The notes under the pieces: generated by a model
Told to the model about the DNA's origin: nothing
The model's database searches: none
The model's input: the letters and a program-made list of their open reading frames with translations, nothing else
In this document: positions 36,901 through 48,347 of the stretch, piece after piece
Position numbering within the stretch: the first letter of the stretch is position 1
How the letters are laid out: every line of letters begins with the position of its first letter
Origin: Drosophila miranda
Taxonomy: Eukaryota > Arthropoda > Insecta > Diptera > Drosophilidae
Assembly: GCF_003369915.1 (NCBI RefSeq)
Contig: NC_046673.1
Location: 4,014,001 to 4,078,000, forward strand
DNA length: 64,000 bases
Direction: 5' to 3'
Position numbers and translations under genes: made by a program

Positions 36901-39900
36901 TATCGTTTCGAGTAAATGCATTTTGTCCATTTTCCAGGCCTCCACGAACGAAATATGCAACACCCAGCAGTCGGCGCAGCAGTTTGTGCACTCTCTTTAT
37001 GCGGACATCGCTCTGACCGAACTGAAGGCCTACACCATGATGGAGTTCTCGTGGATGATGCTCCGGGTCTATGGCAAGGGCAATTTCACGCAAGAGGCTG
37101 AACTGATGCGCACCGACTACGAGCGGCGCACGGAACGGACGCTGAAGCTGCTCAAGGACGTGATGACGCGGGCCGATCGTATTGTCTGGCGCTGTGATCC
37201 CAAAAAGCATGAGGCTGGCGTCACCTACGACGAAGTGACGCGCCTGCTCCAGGGCTACATCGAGAACGAGGTGGATCTAAACAACGAGGAGACATGCCGC
37301 GAGACCTGCTCCTTCTATCAGTCGACCCGCAGCGAAGGCTGCTACAAGGATCTCTACTGCGCCCGTCAGCCCAGGTGCTCGGGGCGGCTGTACGACTGCC
37401 AGTTTGTCGATTCGGACATGTGGGTGTGCCCCTCGCCCAAGAACAGCACTAGGCGCTACGAGTACATCGAGTACGAGAACGGACGCACGCTGGGCCGGCG
37501 GGCAAACTGTGTGCGTGGCACCACCAAGGTTGACAGCTGGTGGCGGTACATCTTGTGGCATTGCAGCTACTGCTTCTGCATGTGCGACGAGCAGGGCCTC
37601 AAGTCCGATCGTTTCTTCAATCTGCGCGAGGCAGTGTCCGATGTGAAGCGCAACAGGTGAGCAGAGATCCCATCCAGAAGGAGGGAGAAGGATCAAACAA
37701 GGCTAGCCTAACTCCCTAACTTTGATACTGATGTACTTTCTAGGGTCGTAACTGGACTGCGTTTTGTGAAGAAGAACCGCATTTTCCATCTGCAGATACA
37801 GGAGGGAGAGCTGCTGCCGCGCGGCGGCATCAACCATACGACTCTGTCGTGGAAGCCCGTCGAGAATTATAACATCTTCGACCGGGACGTGAAGAAGGGC
37901 ACCGACTATCACACCCTCAGCTACGAGAGCCGCTCCGTTGATCTCGACGATGTCAACACGGACGACAACAGCTTTGTGGTCACCGGCGTGCGTTTTCGTG
38001 TGGTGGGGGCCCATCTAAATCTGGAGGCCTGCTACAGCGAGTTCGATTTCAAGACGGGCCAGCTGCTGCAGCCGGAGGCGAACAGCTATTGGAAGTCCAA
38101 CGACAACACCGATGTCAGCGGCGACAGCAAGACGCGCAGGTGATTATCCATCATCCATCCAAGGCAGCATTCTTGAGCCAGAATCTGACGATCTCTCTAT
38201 CTCTATCTATCTGTGCAGGGAAAAAGTGAGCCTTTCTAATGCGGACGTGTCCACTCGTACCATCACCTACTCCATACCTCAGTCGCGCCACAACCAGTAC
38301 ATCGAGTTCACAAACACGGGCCTCGATAAGGACGCGGCCCAGAGCACAGTCCCATTCATGGATGTCCAGGATGTGATCTCGAATCCCGCAGTGCCCCTGT
38401 CAGGCATTGGCATCTACTACAAGGGTCGCAACGGCTATGGCGGCTTCCTGGGGCCCAAGATCATCACCTACGACTTTACGCCCCATGTCCAGGTGCCCAA
38501 GAACAAATATTAGGGAGATCAGATCGAATGATCCACGTATTTCCATAGCTTTCCTACTTGTAATACTACTACCTACAGAATACACACCTTTTGCAATTAC
38601 TTTCGTGTGGTCTTAGTGAGAGGACTCGAATCAAAGACAAGAACAAGAGAATATTAACTACAAAATATTGGAATTAGCCATAAATAAAGAGAACAAAACA
38701 AGCCTCGAAATAAGCTTCTACCAAGGACCATCATGCGGGTAGTACTGATCTCTCAGCTGTATATAACGTGGCGGTTTCACAGGGAGGGATTTCAACCACG
38801 GCGTCTAATATGTACGGCTTAGCCTCGATTAGTGCGATATATGTATATATATCACGCCATCACGCACCACCGCACACATACGCAGGAACCTGAATGAGGG
38901 TAGTACTGCAAGATATTGCAGGAGGAACGGGTACGGTACCGGCGCACGGGGTACTGGGCACTGGGCTATCCTTCGCCTCGCTTCGAGCAGCAATTTGTAT
39001 ACTGTTTTTGGATTCTTGGGACCGAATCAGCTGCCCAAGGCAGCCTCGAGTATTGAGAGGGACCCCGCCATAGAATATTGTGTAGTCTTTCACGGAGTGC
39101 AAACTGCAACCGAAAACTCACCTGAACACGGAGCGGATGAATCATCAACAGCGGCAAGAGGTAAGGACGCGAGGGCAGCACTTCGCTCAGGGGAATGCCC
39201 ATTTTGGTGACCGCCTGACAGACAAAGGCGGCCAGATACCGATGCAGCGGAAAATGGAATGAGGCCTGCATCATTTCCTCCTGCAAAAACAAGTATGAGA
39301 AAAAGTATGTAAGAGATGAAGAGCAGAAGAGCAGCAGAAACGCACCATTGAGATTCTGACCTCCATAAAGTAAATCGAATCGAGCCACTCGTGCAGCGTC
39401 GTCACACAATAGTTGATGATCTTTTTGGCCAGATGGGCATGAGTGCCGTCCTGCAGATGGGATATGATCGACCACATGGGATAGGCGCTGGCCTCCAGTT
39501 CGCAGGAGAAGGCCGCATAGTAGCTGTTAGGTTCGAATTCCACATGGGAGCCCGTCTCCCGGACATTCACGTTCATGCCCTGAAGCATTTGGAGGAACTG
39601 AAACCACATGTCGATGAGGTTGTCGTCCCGAAGAAAGACCAAGGCCACCGACTCGTGCGATAGCACGTTATTGAAGTCCGAGACAAGCGGCCAATAGCAA
39701 TGATCCTTCATCACCTGGCGCGTACAGTCGATGACAAAGTGAAAGTTCTTGGCGGGATCTACCAAATACAAGATACAGATACAGATACAGGTTCAGTGTG
39801 CTCTCTGGCGCTTCCCTTACCGTGCAGTGTATTCTGGATGAGAATCTTGGACATCATTAGCTTCAGGCTGATAATCATAACATGCAACAGCGACAGCTCG

Positions 39901-42900
39901 TTGACCATCTTGAGGGCCAAGCTCTCGTTGGAGAAGAGCTGAACGCTCATGTGGACCACGCGGTTGCTTAGCGTGTCCGGATCGCGTGACATCTCCAGCA
40001 CGGACGGAATTCGGCTGTAGTGCATCACAAAGGTGCGGGTCAAGTGTTCCTTGAAATGGAAAAAAGTCAAATCGAAAAGTCAATGCATATGCTCGAGCTA
40101 TCACTCACTTTGTAGTCCTGGTCGGGTAGCATATTGAGCAGAAAGCAGACGAGCGTCTGGGGGAACTCGAACTTGAATGTCCAGAATATGAACTCCTCGA
40201 GTAGAGTGGTGTGGACCAGCTTTTCGCAGAGCGCCGGCAGGTCACGGTACTCGTCGGGTGGCTCCGGATTGGGGAACCGATTGACCGCGTCCTCGTACTT
40301 TTCGCGATTCGCCTTCAGGAATCGTCCGTTGCGTGTGTCCTGACAGGGCGTCTCCATAAAGTAGGCGTACACCTCGTGATTGATCAGGGTGCGCGTCATC
40401 ACCTTGCGCATGATCTCGCCCATGTTGTTCAGGTCGATCAGCATATTGGCGAACTCCTCGCACGAGTAAGAGGTCATGGCGTGCACCTGCAGTGAGGTGT
40501 CGCTATGCTCACGAAAGTGCTGCAACAGGCGGAAGAGCAGCTTCGGCATGATGGCCTCGGCCACGGCCAGCAGATTGTTGGGCACGGGATCGCGATTCAC
40601 GCGATTATTGATGCCATGGTCACTGCAGAATCCTTCGGCCTTCATCACGGACGTGTCGCCGCAGTCGCAGGCGCCGCCAGCCTGGGACAAGAACATGTTA
40701 AAGTCATGGTTGGTGTGGTTGCCCTTCTTGAAGCAGTCCCGACAGATGGACATGCAGGGCGAGATCCCGCAGGTGCGGCACCGATAGGCCACCACATGGG
40801 GCACCCACACAAGGCCGCACTTGGCGTGGTTGTCATAGCTGCGCACTGCAAATGGAAATCAAGAATCGCTTAGTTTTTGGTATTGGTATTGGTATTGGTT
40901 TTGGTTTTGGTTTTGCTTTTTGGGGTAAATGTTTGATGATGCGGCAAGGCTGCGCTGCGTGCGAGTGTGTATGGCGCTGCCTTTGCCTCTTGCCATGGCT
41001 ATTGCCATTGATTTGATAGGGTTCCTAAAATAAATGATGCACTCATTTCGGATTGCTTAGTTAATTTCTTCGTTTGTAGCTTGTTGCGTGACTTGTTGTT
41101 GTCTTGGGGCGTAGCGGACCTTGCTCGCTGTGGATGTGGCTGTGGCTGTCGCCATATCGCCATCGACGATAAAAAGGTCATGCGGAAGGAAATCAGTCGA
41201 AAGCAGCAACCAGTAAAGACAATAGCGAGCGCAGCGAAAAATTGATTGACAATTTTCGAAATGGCAATCGATCGCTCGATCGATCGCCAGACAAGTTGGC
41301 AACTCTCCGCACTAGCACACACACACACGCACACACGAAAATCCATACGCATACGCACACTCACTATACCCATCCCGCTCTGTTCAAGCAAAAGAACTTT
41401 TGGACAGAGAGTGAAATCCGAATGAATCAAAAAACGGCGAAAGCGCATTGGAGGTAACGGTGTGACAGGGCGGGGCGTGAGGCGGTACGGTGCGGGGGCC
41501 ATGGGAACGGCGCATACAGAGGCAAGCAGAAACAATGAAATAACGGTCAGGCAATTTCTGTACACATGTATAAGCGTGTGAGTGATAAGGATGACATGAT
41601 GTTGATGACAAACCGCAATATGCAATGGCAGTCTGATAACATTTTGGATTGTCGAAATCTACGCAGCAATGGACGGACGAACATGCGACAGAGTCGGGGT
41701 AAAGTTAGAGAGTCCCACAAGTGTCTGTGTGTCGTCTGAATGTTGGTACATTTTACATATGCAATTGTATAGATCTCACAAATGTTCTTCATTTCTAGCC
41801 ATTAACATTCACACACACACACACACAGGCAAATACACGTTTTTTTAGTAAAACAATTGAAAACAAACACAAAAGGTAGGACACCTTCCAATGCTCTTTC
41901 GCCCTTTATTCGCCGCACAATGGGTGCAATCATGCGCGCTGCACGAACCTCATCTCCCCCAGTCGAGTGTACTATTTTCTGTAAAATAGAGCAACACTCC
42001 AGCAAAACGGTGACAGAGAGGTGCCAGATCCAGATGCTAGATGTGCATGCTTGTATGTATGTGTGCCTACGGTGGACGGATGCGCCTAGATGGGACGCTG
42101 CCTGCTGCTGCTTCTGCTGCTGGATAAGAATATTACGCAAGGCAAAACTGCACAAGAACAGCTGACACGGCGGCAGCGGGCGGACGGACGGCTACAAGGT
42201 GTCAAGCTGCAGTCCCCACTGTGCGTTTAGGGTATGTGTACACACACATGCATGCACACATTGAGTTAGTGTGTGAGCGAGTGAGCTGACAAGTGGGACA
42301 AACAACAGAAAAAAGCGCAACGATAAAAGCAACCTAGAGTTTGGCGACTTACGCAGCCTGGCACCAAAAATTATAATAATAATAATAAAATTGTCTGCAG
42401 CAGCAAATGCAGGAAAGCAGAGCATTGGCAAATAGATGATTAGTCGCGATTAAATTGGGCAAATTTGCGAGAGTGAACTCTGTAAATGCGGGATAAACTT
42501 ATATGTACATACATATATTTTCATGTATTTGTTATGTATATGTTTGTAGGTATGTTTTTCTGTTGCCATGGTGGTGCACTCTTCACGCTGCCTTGCACCT
42601 TGGCTACCTTGCTGTTCACTCCCTTGCGTGCCCTTTACCATTTACCACAGACACGACACCACACACGCACACACTTGCACACACTCCAACTCATATATAT
42701 GCTGCATAGAGCGCAGGCACATATGCAAGTGTGTATATCCCATCCCACTCACACCTCGGGGTCCCTCTTAGGGGCAACGGACTGCCTGCCGCCAACCGCC
42801 TGCCGATCAGCTGACACATGGATATGAACCAGTCGCCGCACTCTCCTCTCTCTCTCTCTCTCATCCTTCTTACTACGAATGAGTACTCACCAATCTTGAC

Positions 42901-43566
42901 AAACTCCTGCGGTGTACGACCACCGGCGATTAGCCAGCGTATCCACTCGATGTTGTCGGGATTATCGATGGGCGTGCCTGGATTGAAGAGCGTATCCATA
43001 ATGGAGTCCAGATCGGGTGTGGGACTGCCGCGGCAGCACTCTGTGTTGATGAGGGCGGCCACCTCCTTGCGGCTGCGTAGGCTGAATGAGGAGGTGCCAA
43101 AGAAAAAGCTCGGCTTGGCGCCAGCATCCTCGCCAGCTGCTGCTGCTCCAGCAGCCGAACTCCCGGTTCCATAGTGTCCACTGCTATTTGAGCTGCTGCC
43201 ACTGCCAGTTGCACCGCCCGCCGCAGAAGCTGCTGCGGCGCTTGAGTAGTTGTCATGCAACGGCGAACGAGAATTGCCAGCTCTAGCTCCTGTGGCAGTG
43301 GCAGTGGCAGTGCCGCTCCCTTCCCCAATCGTGCGGGCAGAGGCGGCGGTAGCAGCGGCACCGCCACCGGCACCGGTTGCACTATCACCCGAACCTACGG
43401 ACACATGGCCCGCCGCCTGCACATAATCCGATGACAAATCCATATCGGAATCGTCATCCTCATCCTCGTCCACCATGGGCTGGACCATGGCCCGTGCCCT
43501 GTCCCCATCATCGTCCTCGTCATCGATGCTGATATCGGCATTTGACAGGTTGTCATCCTCGTCCAT
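27987..43566 (-). CDS. Ubr3: Ubr3, UBR-box and RING-type E3 ubiquitin ligase
   Basis: Coding exons, 5' to 3' on the - strand: 43566-42891, 40845-40109, 40049-39821, 39758-39346, 39280-39122, 33032-30096, 30014-29591, 29511-28592, 28513-28382, 28316-28177, 28104-27987. They join in frame to 2,294 aa. The N-terminus is acidic and low complexity. Exon 2 encodes the UBR-type zinc finger (Cys/His series from CGLVW to FCSDHG). A RING-H2 near residues 1540-1670 is split by a long insert: CIIC, then CGHHVHLSC, then CPVC. The end matches the UBR family C-terminal cap ([14 protein letters not shown], then RGKPLYLS). Family knowledge: Ubr3 targets proteins for proteasomal turnover and in flies affects DIAP1 and Hedgehog/Cos2. 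A longer frame opens with GTG at 43683, but MDEDDN at 43566 is the first ATG. Intron 7 has a GC donor, and intron 5 hosts another gene. Confidence 0.93.
29512..29590 (-). other. Ubr3: Non-canonical GC-AG intron of Ubr3
   Basis: The exon ends CACTTGGACCAGG and the intron starts GCAAGTATTG. The next exon starts after CCCAACAG. Only this junction restores the frame (HLDQ-DYFTC). The donor matches the strict consensus of GC-AG introns (AG|GCAAGT), and no GT donor nearby works. Confidence 0.8.
33033..33634. other. Ubr3 intron 5 segment upstream of the nested gene (promoter A side)
   Basis: Holds the Ubr3 acceptor (TTTTTTCAG on the - strand) and, further right, the presumed 5'UTR and promoter of nested-locus module A. 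No separate gene seen. Confidence 0.6.
33635..38513 (+). CDS. Nested DUF4803-like secreted protein, isoform A
   Basis: Module A exons 33635-33907 and 33971-34297 end in phase 0 and can splice to the shared exons 36938-37656, 37744-38139 and 38219-38513, giving 669 aa. The N-terminus is a signal peptide ([19 protein letters not shown]). Module A is an amphipathic, Gln/Glu/Lys-rich helical region (about 60-200). The shared half is Cys-rich with clustered pairs ([13 protein letters not shown]) and many Tyr, as expected for a disulphide-bonded secreted protein. I believe this is the insect DUF4803 family, which has no known biochemical role. The whole locus sits in Ubr3 intron 5 on the opposite strand. 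That module A uses the shared exons is inferred from phase and family layout. Confidence 0.75.
34298..36033 (+). other. Intron of isoform A carrying the presumed promoter and 5'UTR of isoform B
   Basis: No coding exon seen until ATG 36034. CA- and GA-rich simple sequence and CAGCACAG tandems precede module B. The stretch from about 35.5 kb looks like fly 5'UTR sequence (A-rich, few T runs), consistent with an internal promoter. Confidence 0.5.
36034..38513 (+). CDS. Nested DUF4803-like secreted protein, isoform B
   Basis: Module B exons 36034-36411 and 36487-36642, followed by 36938-37656, 37744-38139 and 38219-38513, give 647 aa. Module B has its own start and its own signal-anchor-like segment ([20 protein letters not shown]), then a helical region with no close sequence match to module A but similar length (178 versus 200 aa) and similar place relative to the shared Cys-rich half. 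Introns at 36643 and 37657 have clean GT-AG ends. The 75-base intron at 36412-36486 is free of stops in frame, so retention would add 25 residues. Alternatively, modules A and B belong to two genes whose transcripts overlap. Gene reality is strong; isoform structure is inferred. Confidence 0.82.
38514..39121. other. Nested-gene 3'UTR and start of Ubr3 intron 5
   Basis: It contains the AATAAA above, the Ubr3 exon 5 donor (GTGAGTTTTC on the - strand at 39121) and, at about 39010-39070, a block resembling sequence near 59390-59515 (see findings). No exon recognised. Confidence 0.5.
38683..38688 (+). terminator. Polyadenylation signal AATAAA of the nested gene
   Basis: AATAAA 170 bases after the stop codon at 38513, still inside Ubr3 intron 5. 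Confidence 0.6.
40846..42890 (-). other. Ubr3 intron 1
   Basis: 2.0 kb flanked by donor GTGAGTACTC and acceptor CATTTGCAG. It holds a GGTATT/GGTTTT hexamer tandem at about 40876-40916, CA microsatellites and a (CT)n at 42840-42862. Nothing protein-like seen on either strand. Confidence 0.7.
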
Positions 43567-44978
43567 GCCTGTTCCTGTTTGTGGACCACCTTCTGCTTCT
43601 GCGTTGTTTTGTATTTTGGTGACGTCGCGGACGACGTCGCTACTCTCGGGCGATTCTCTAGGAAAAGATGCCCAGAGATCCACGCCGATTCTGCTTCAGC
43701 TTCTTTGGGCGTCTCGTCTTGCGTCCGTCTTTTCGTTCCGTTCGGACTTTTCTTTCTTTTTTTTCAAACAAGTTTTTTTCTTTGCCGTTCTTCTTCTTCT
43801 TCCTATACTACTGCCTCGTTGAGCAGCAGTCGGTGATTCTTTTCTGGTTTTTTTTTTTTTTTTTGTGTGTTTGGCTCGGCTTAAACTTGAGTATAGAATT
43901 CACTTGAGAATTTAGACGTTTAGATGCATGGGAATGTAATCCCTAAAAGTGATTACGGAGAATTTCACAACACCGAACGAGAACACACTTGACTTTGACT
44001 CACTACTCACTGACACTGGGGATTGCTCAGCTCGAGCCGCTCCAACATCTCCGCCTTCTGTGTTCTATGTTCTTCGCTCTCTTGACGTTGTTCGCCCGAC
44101 CTGCTACATCCCGTCCGTCCTGTGAATGGGGACGGTACGACACGGTGCAGTCGCACTCTGGACTCGGACTCGGTCTCGGTCTCGGTCTCAGACGCGGACT
44201 CGGATGGGGTCCGTCGCGTGGGAGGATTTCGATTTTACGCACTTTTCACGGCACTTTATCCAGGAGTTTTAGTGAATAAGAAATCGACACATATACTTAT
44301 CAAGCACCAATACACTCACGCACACTCACAAATATAACCAAATATATTATTCGTGCATTGAACTTGCCAATTACGATTATTTTCTCGTATTATCCATCAA
44401 TTGGCTGCACTCGTCGGCTGTCCCGTGTCTGATGCTATCAATTGCGTATTATTGATGTTGCTAAGGTCCTCGCTAGTGCCTTTATTACTGCAAATTTTGA
44501 TTTGCTCTACGAACCTACACACCACAGGCTGTATAATTGTATATGTATATGAATTTTATCTGCAATGCTATGCGGAGCTGATGGCCAAATAGCCAGTCAC
44601 AGAGAGGCGTCGACACGATGACGAAAAGAAGAAGAACTGCTCGATAAAAGTAACCTGCTATCGAAATAAAGGTGCCGATTCGTGGTAAATACCACCCTGC
44701 TACTTGGTCTGGCCAGGTTACCGGTAATCAAAATGCAGCTCGCCTAGCATTCCACTCCATTCCCCCATCAACAGATTCAAATTCCGAGTTCCCGCCCAAG
44801 ACTCTCCAATGCCGAATTGCACTCACTTTTCAGATTTTTTGTGTTTCTTCTACATTATCAGATGTATTCATAGTTATATAAAAAAATAACGCAGCACCTT
44901 GCTTCTATTGAATCGCGTACATGCGAGTGCATATAAGACCAGAGCCGATACAATGAGGAACAAGCAATGTACAGACGT
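43567..44978. other. Ubr3 5' region and RpS14 downstream spacer
   Basis: The frame upstream of the Ubr3 ATG stays open for 39 more codons back to a GTG and then reaches a stop, so the stretch is taken as 5'UTR. A T-run at 43849 and tandem CGGTCT/CGGACT words at about 44159-44205 occur here. No other gene seen. Confidence 0.5.
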
Positions 44979-45495
<517 letters not shown>

Positions 45496-46154
45496 TCTGC
45501 AGTGTGTGGTCGATCAGCAGCTGTTGAGGAGAAGTAAATGCGAAACACACAGTTCAGTTGTCTGCTTTTAGGTCAGTATGCGGCGATGTCACTAGCAAAA
45601 CAACAACAAAAATTCGGCACCATAACAAAAATATAACAAAATAATTTGGCGGCATCGACCCTGCCCAATGGCATTTTGTCAGTTTTAAATTTATGTTTGC
45701 ATAGTCAATCGTTAGCACTAGTTGCTGCATATTGCCGTTTGTGCCGATCAGTTCGAAAACCGTATTATTTTTATAAATGTAAGAGGGAGAGAATCACAAA
45801 CGAACCAAATGCGTTAACCGGATACGAAAAAAGAAAGCGACAACTTCACAGCTGATTCAGCGATGGAATGGATGTCATGACAGGGCTGCATTTCAGGGCT
45901 GCAACTTCTATCGGTGGTTGGTGCAAAATACGACAGCCCTGCAAAATATGGCCAAATTTGTAAACATTCGCAAAAATGTTAACAAAAACCAATATTTTAC
46001 CCCAAATAATGTGTAAAAATTTTATTTACCGCTTACATAGGGTTCTTCAGCTTTATTACAACGTATATATGCATGGAAAATCTATTTTTACATACATAAA
46101 CGCGATATTTTTGTAGTTTCAATAATGAAAAACACTTCAAAGAATTCGCACCGC
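45496..46154. other. Spacer between the two RpS14 genes
   Basis: It carries the promoter and 5'UTR of the downstream copy. A CTCCTCAACAG-type acceptor just upstream of its ATG suggests a spliced 5'UTR. The rest is AT-rich with no coding content seen. Confidence 0.5.
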
Positions 46155-46668
46155 TTAGAGACGGCGACCACGACGACCGCCCTTCCTGCGGGTGGAATCG
46201 GATGGAATTGGTGTGACATCCTCAATGCGACCAATTTTCATCGACGAGCGGGCCAAAGCGCGCAGAGCGGACTGGGCACCGGGTCCGGGGGTCTTGGTCT
46301 TGTTGCCACCAGTAGCACGCAGCTTGATGTGCAAGGCAGTAATGCCGAGGGTCTTGCACTTCTCAGCAACATCCTGGGAAGACAAACACGCGCTTAGATT
46401 TGGCTTGCACTTGATTTAGATTGACACTAACCTGAGCAGCCAACATAGCGGCGTAGGGAGAAGCCTCGTCACGATCAGCCTTGACCTTCATGCCGCCGGT
46501 GACGCGGGCAATGGTTTCGCGCCCGGACAAGTCCGTAACGTGGACAAAGGTGTCGTTGAAGCTGGCATAGATATGGGCCACTCCGAAGACGATCTCACCG
46601 TCGCGCACCTGGGGTCCCAGCGAGACCTGCACTTCCTCCTTCTGAACTTTAGCCTTTCTGGGAGCCAT
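46155..46668 (-). CDS. RpS14: 40S ribosomal protein uS11 (RpS14), canonical tandem copy
   Basis: Two exons, 46668-46432 and 46373-46155, encode 151 aa with the canonical residues ([18 protein letters not shown]) where the neighbour has changed. Same strand and same intron position as the other copy, so this is a tandem duplication. Exon 1 is nearly identical between copies and the 5' coding part is identical for about 80 bases, while introns and flanks are unalike. It is divergently arranged with the prenyltransferase gene. Confidence 0.96.
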
Positions 46669-47234
46669 TGTGAAGTTGTAAGTCGATCAGTAGCTGCATG
46701 GAAAGTATAATGGAATGCAAATGTTTTTATAAATGGGTCTGACATAGATCACAAACAAAACAAAAAAAAAAATTGCACAACAAAAATTAACCAAATACGT
46801 TCATGCTGGGCATTTTGGGTTGGTTTTTCATTAGGGCCACCAAGGAGCCGCCACCGGCACATATTAATTGAGCCTTAAGCGGCTTTAAAGTGCATTTTTT
46901 TACAAAAAATTGGTAGAAAAAACATTAAACAAACCACTTGCGTGAACCGGATATCAAAAAAGGAAGCTGTCGTAGCTGTCAGAAATCCAGGGTTGATTTT
47001 CAGTCACATAGGTATGGGTAGATGGCCCGCTCATGGTTGCATTTTACTATCGAACATATTTAATCCACACAATTTCTGCAATAGTATCGATATGAACCGC
47101 AACTCTTACTTTCGATAGATATTTTCCATTATCACAAGACTCAAAAAACCAAAACAATACAAATTAAGTCTTAACCTGGACAACGGCCTGCCTACGTGCG
47201 TGGAAAAATAATAAAATAAAAAAGCATAAGTATA
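46669..47234. promoter_or_regulatory. Bidirectional promoter region, RpS14 / prenyltransferase
   Basis: 566 bases separate two divergent start codons. A perfect DRE (TATCGATA) lies at 47085-47092, with a second CGATAGATA-like site near 47114. This fits two housekeeping genes sharing a compact promoter. Confidence 0.55.
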
Positions 47235-48206
47235 ATGTCGTGGGTTGCCGACTACGAATATACATGGGCAGAGAGGATTTCTATGCGGGCCCTTAGGACT
47301 TGTGGCCACATACCCAAACACGTCGCCTTCGTCATGGACGGCAATCGTAGATTTGCCCGCTCTCAGCAGATAGATAAGATAGAGGGACACTCGCGTGGCT
47401 TCTCGAAGTTAGCGGACTGCCTCCGCTGGTGCCTGGACCTGGGAATAAGCGAGGTGACCACTTTTGCCTTCAGCATCGAGAACTTTAAGCGGTCCAGCGA
47501 AGAGGTCGAGGGCCTGTTCAACCTTGCTCGGGACAAGTTTGCAAAGCTGCTGAAGGAGACTGACCGTCTGAACCAGCACGGGATTCGTATCCGGGTGATC
47601 GGCAACATTGGACTGCTGCCGCTGGACCTGCAGAAACTCGTTGCCACTGCCATGCTGAGTACGGAGGTCAACGACAAGCTCTTTCTGAACGTAGCCTTTT
47701 CCTACACCTCTCGCGACGAGATCACCCAGGCGCTGGAGACGGTGCTACAGCAGGGCAATAATTTCATCAGCGGGAGTAACATAAGCGAGCGCCTCCTGGA
47801 GGAGTGTATGTACACGCGGCACTCGCCTGCCCCGGATCTGATCTTTCGCACCTCGGGCGAGACCAGGCTGAGCGATTTCATGATGTGGCAGGTGGGTAAA
47901 AGTCACAGTACCCGACTATTGCATCGGCATTCATTGGGTTCATTGTTTCAGCTAAGCGGATCGGTTCTGTACTTCAGCAATGTCCTGTGGCCGCAGATAA
48001 CGTTCTGGAACTTTTTGGCCAGCATCCTAGCCTACCAGCGGGACAGATACCGGCTGGAAAAGTTTAGGCGGGCGGAACAAATTCAGAGCGCACAATTGGC
48101 CAGGACGAGCGACTTCCACAGCGAGCGGGTGCAGCAGTTTCTGCAAAGCATGGATGAGGATCGGCGGAAACTGCTTGTCCGGCTGGCCTCCAGCAAAATG
48201 TGTTAG
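47235..48206 (+). CDS. Dhdds: DHDDS-type cis-prenyltransferase (dehydrodolichyl diphosphate synthase)
   Basis: Two exons, 47235-47891 and 47952-48206, encode 303 aa (human DHDDS is 333). Region I FVMDGNRRFAR supplies the Mg/diphosphate-binding Asp. GHSRGF, FAFSIENFKR, RVIGN and RTSGETRLSDFM follow in family order, and WPQITFWNF closes the fold. The enzyme adds isopentenyl units in cis to farnesyl diphosphate, making the dolichol precursor for N-glycosylation at the ER, normally with a NgBR/Nus1 partner. The 60-base intron is a multiple of three without stops, so the frame reads straight through it. The family-conserved DFM-WQ-LSGSVLYF junction shows it is an intron. AATAAA at 48224-48229 follows closely. 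I recall the fly orthologue as CG10778. Confidence 0.94.
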   Translation: MSWVADYEYTWAERISMRALRTCGHIPKHVAFVMDGNRRFARSQQIDKIEGHSRGFSKLADCLRWCLDLGISEVTTFAFSIENFKRSSEEVEGLFNLARDKFAKLLKETDRLNQHGIRIRVIGNIGLLPLDLQKLVATAMLSTEVNDKLFLNVAFSYTSRDEITQALETVLQQGNNFISGSNISERLLEECMYTRHSPAPDLIFRTSGETRLSDFMMWQVGKSHSTRLLHRHSLGSLFQLSGSVLYFSNVLWPQITFWNFLASILAYQRDRYRLEKFRRAEQIQSAQLARTSDFHSERVQQFLQSMDEDRRKLLVRLASSKMC

Positions 48207-48223
48207 ATAATTGTACATAAACT

Positions 48224-48229
48224 AATAAA
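48224..48229 (+). terminator. Polyadenylation signal AATAAA of the prenyltransferase gene
   Basis: AATAAA 18 bases after the stop codon at 48206, implying a very short 3'UTR. Confidence 0.6.
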
Positions 48230-48347
48230 AAATATTGAAATGCCACACATATTGTGTTTTTGTTTTGAACAACGAGGTTGCCACTGCTCTGCGATAGTCC
48301 GTGGGGACGTACTATCGCGGTGTAGCAGATGGTGTATACATCGCTAG

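Noticed and set aside
43567-43683. GTG-initiated N-terminal extension of Ubr3
   Set aside because: There is no ATG in the extension, and a stop lies five codons before the GTG. The first ATG at 43566 is preferred, although an unseen upstream exon cannot be excluded.
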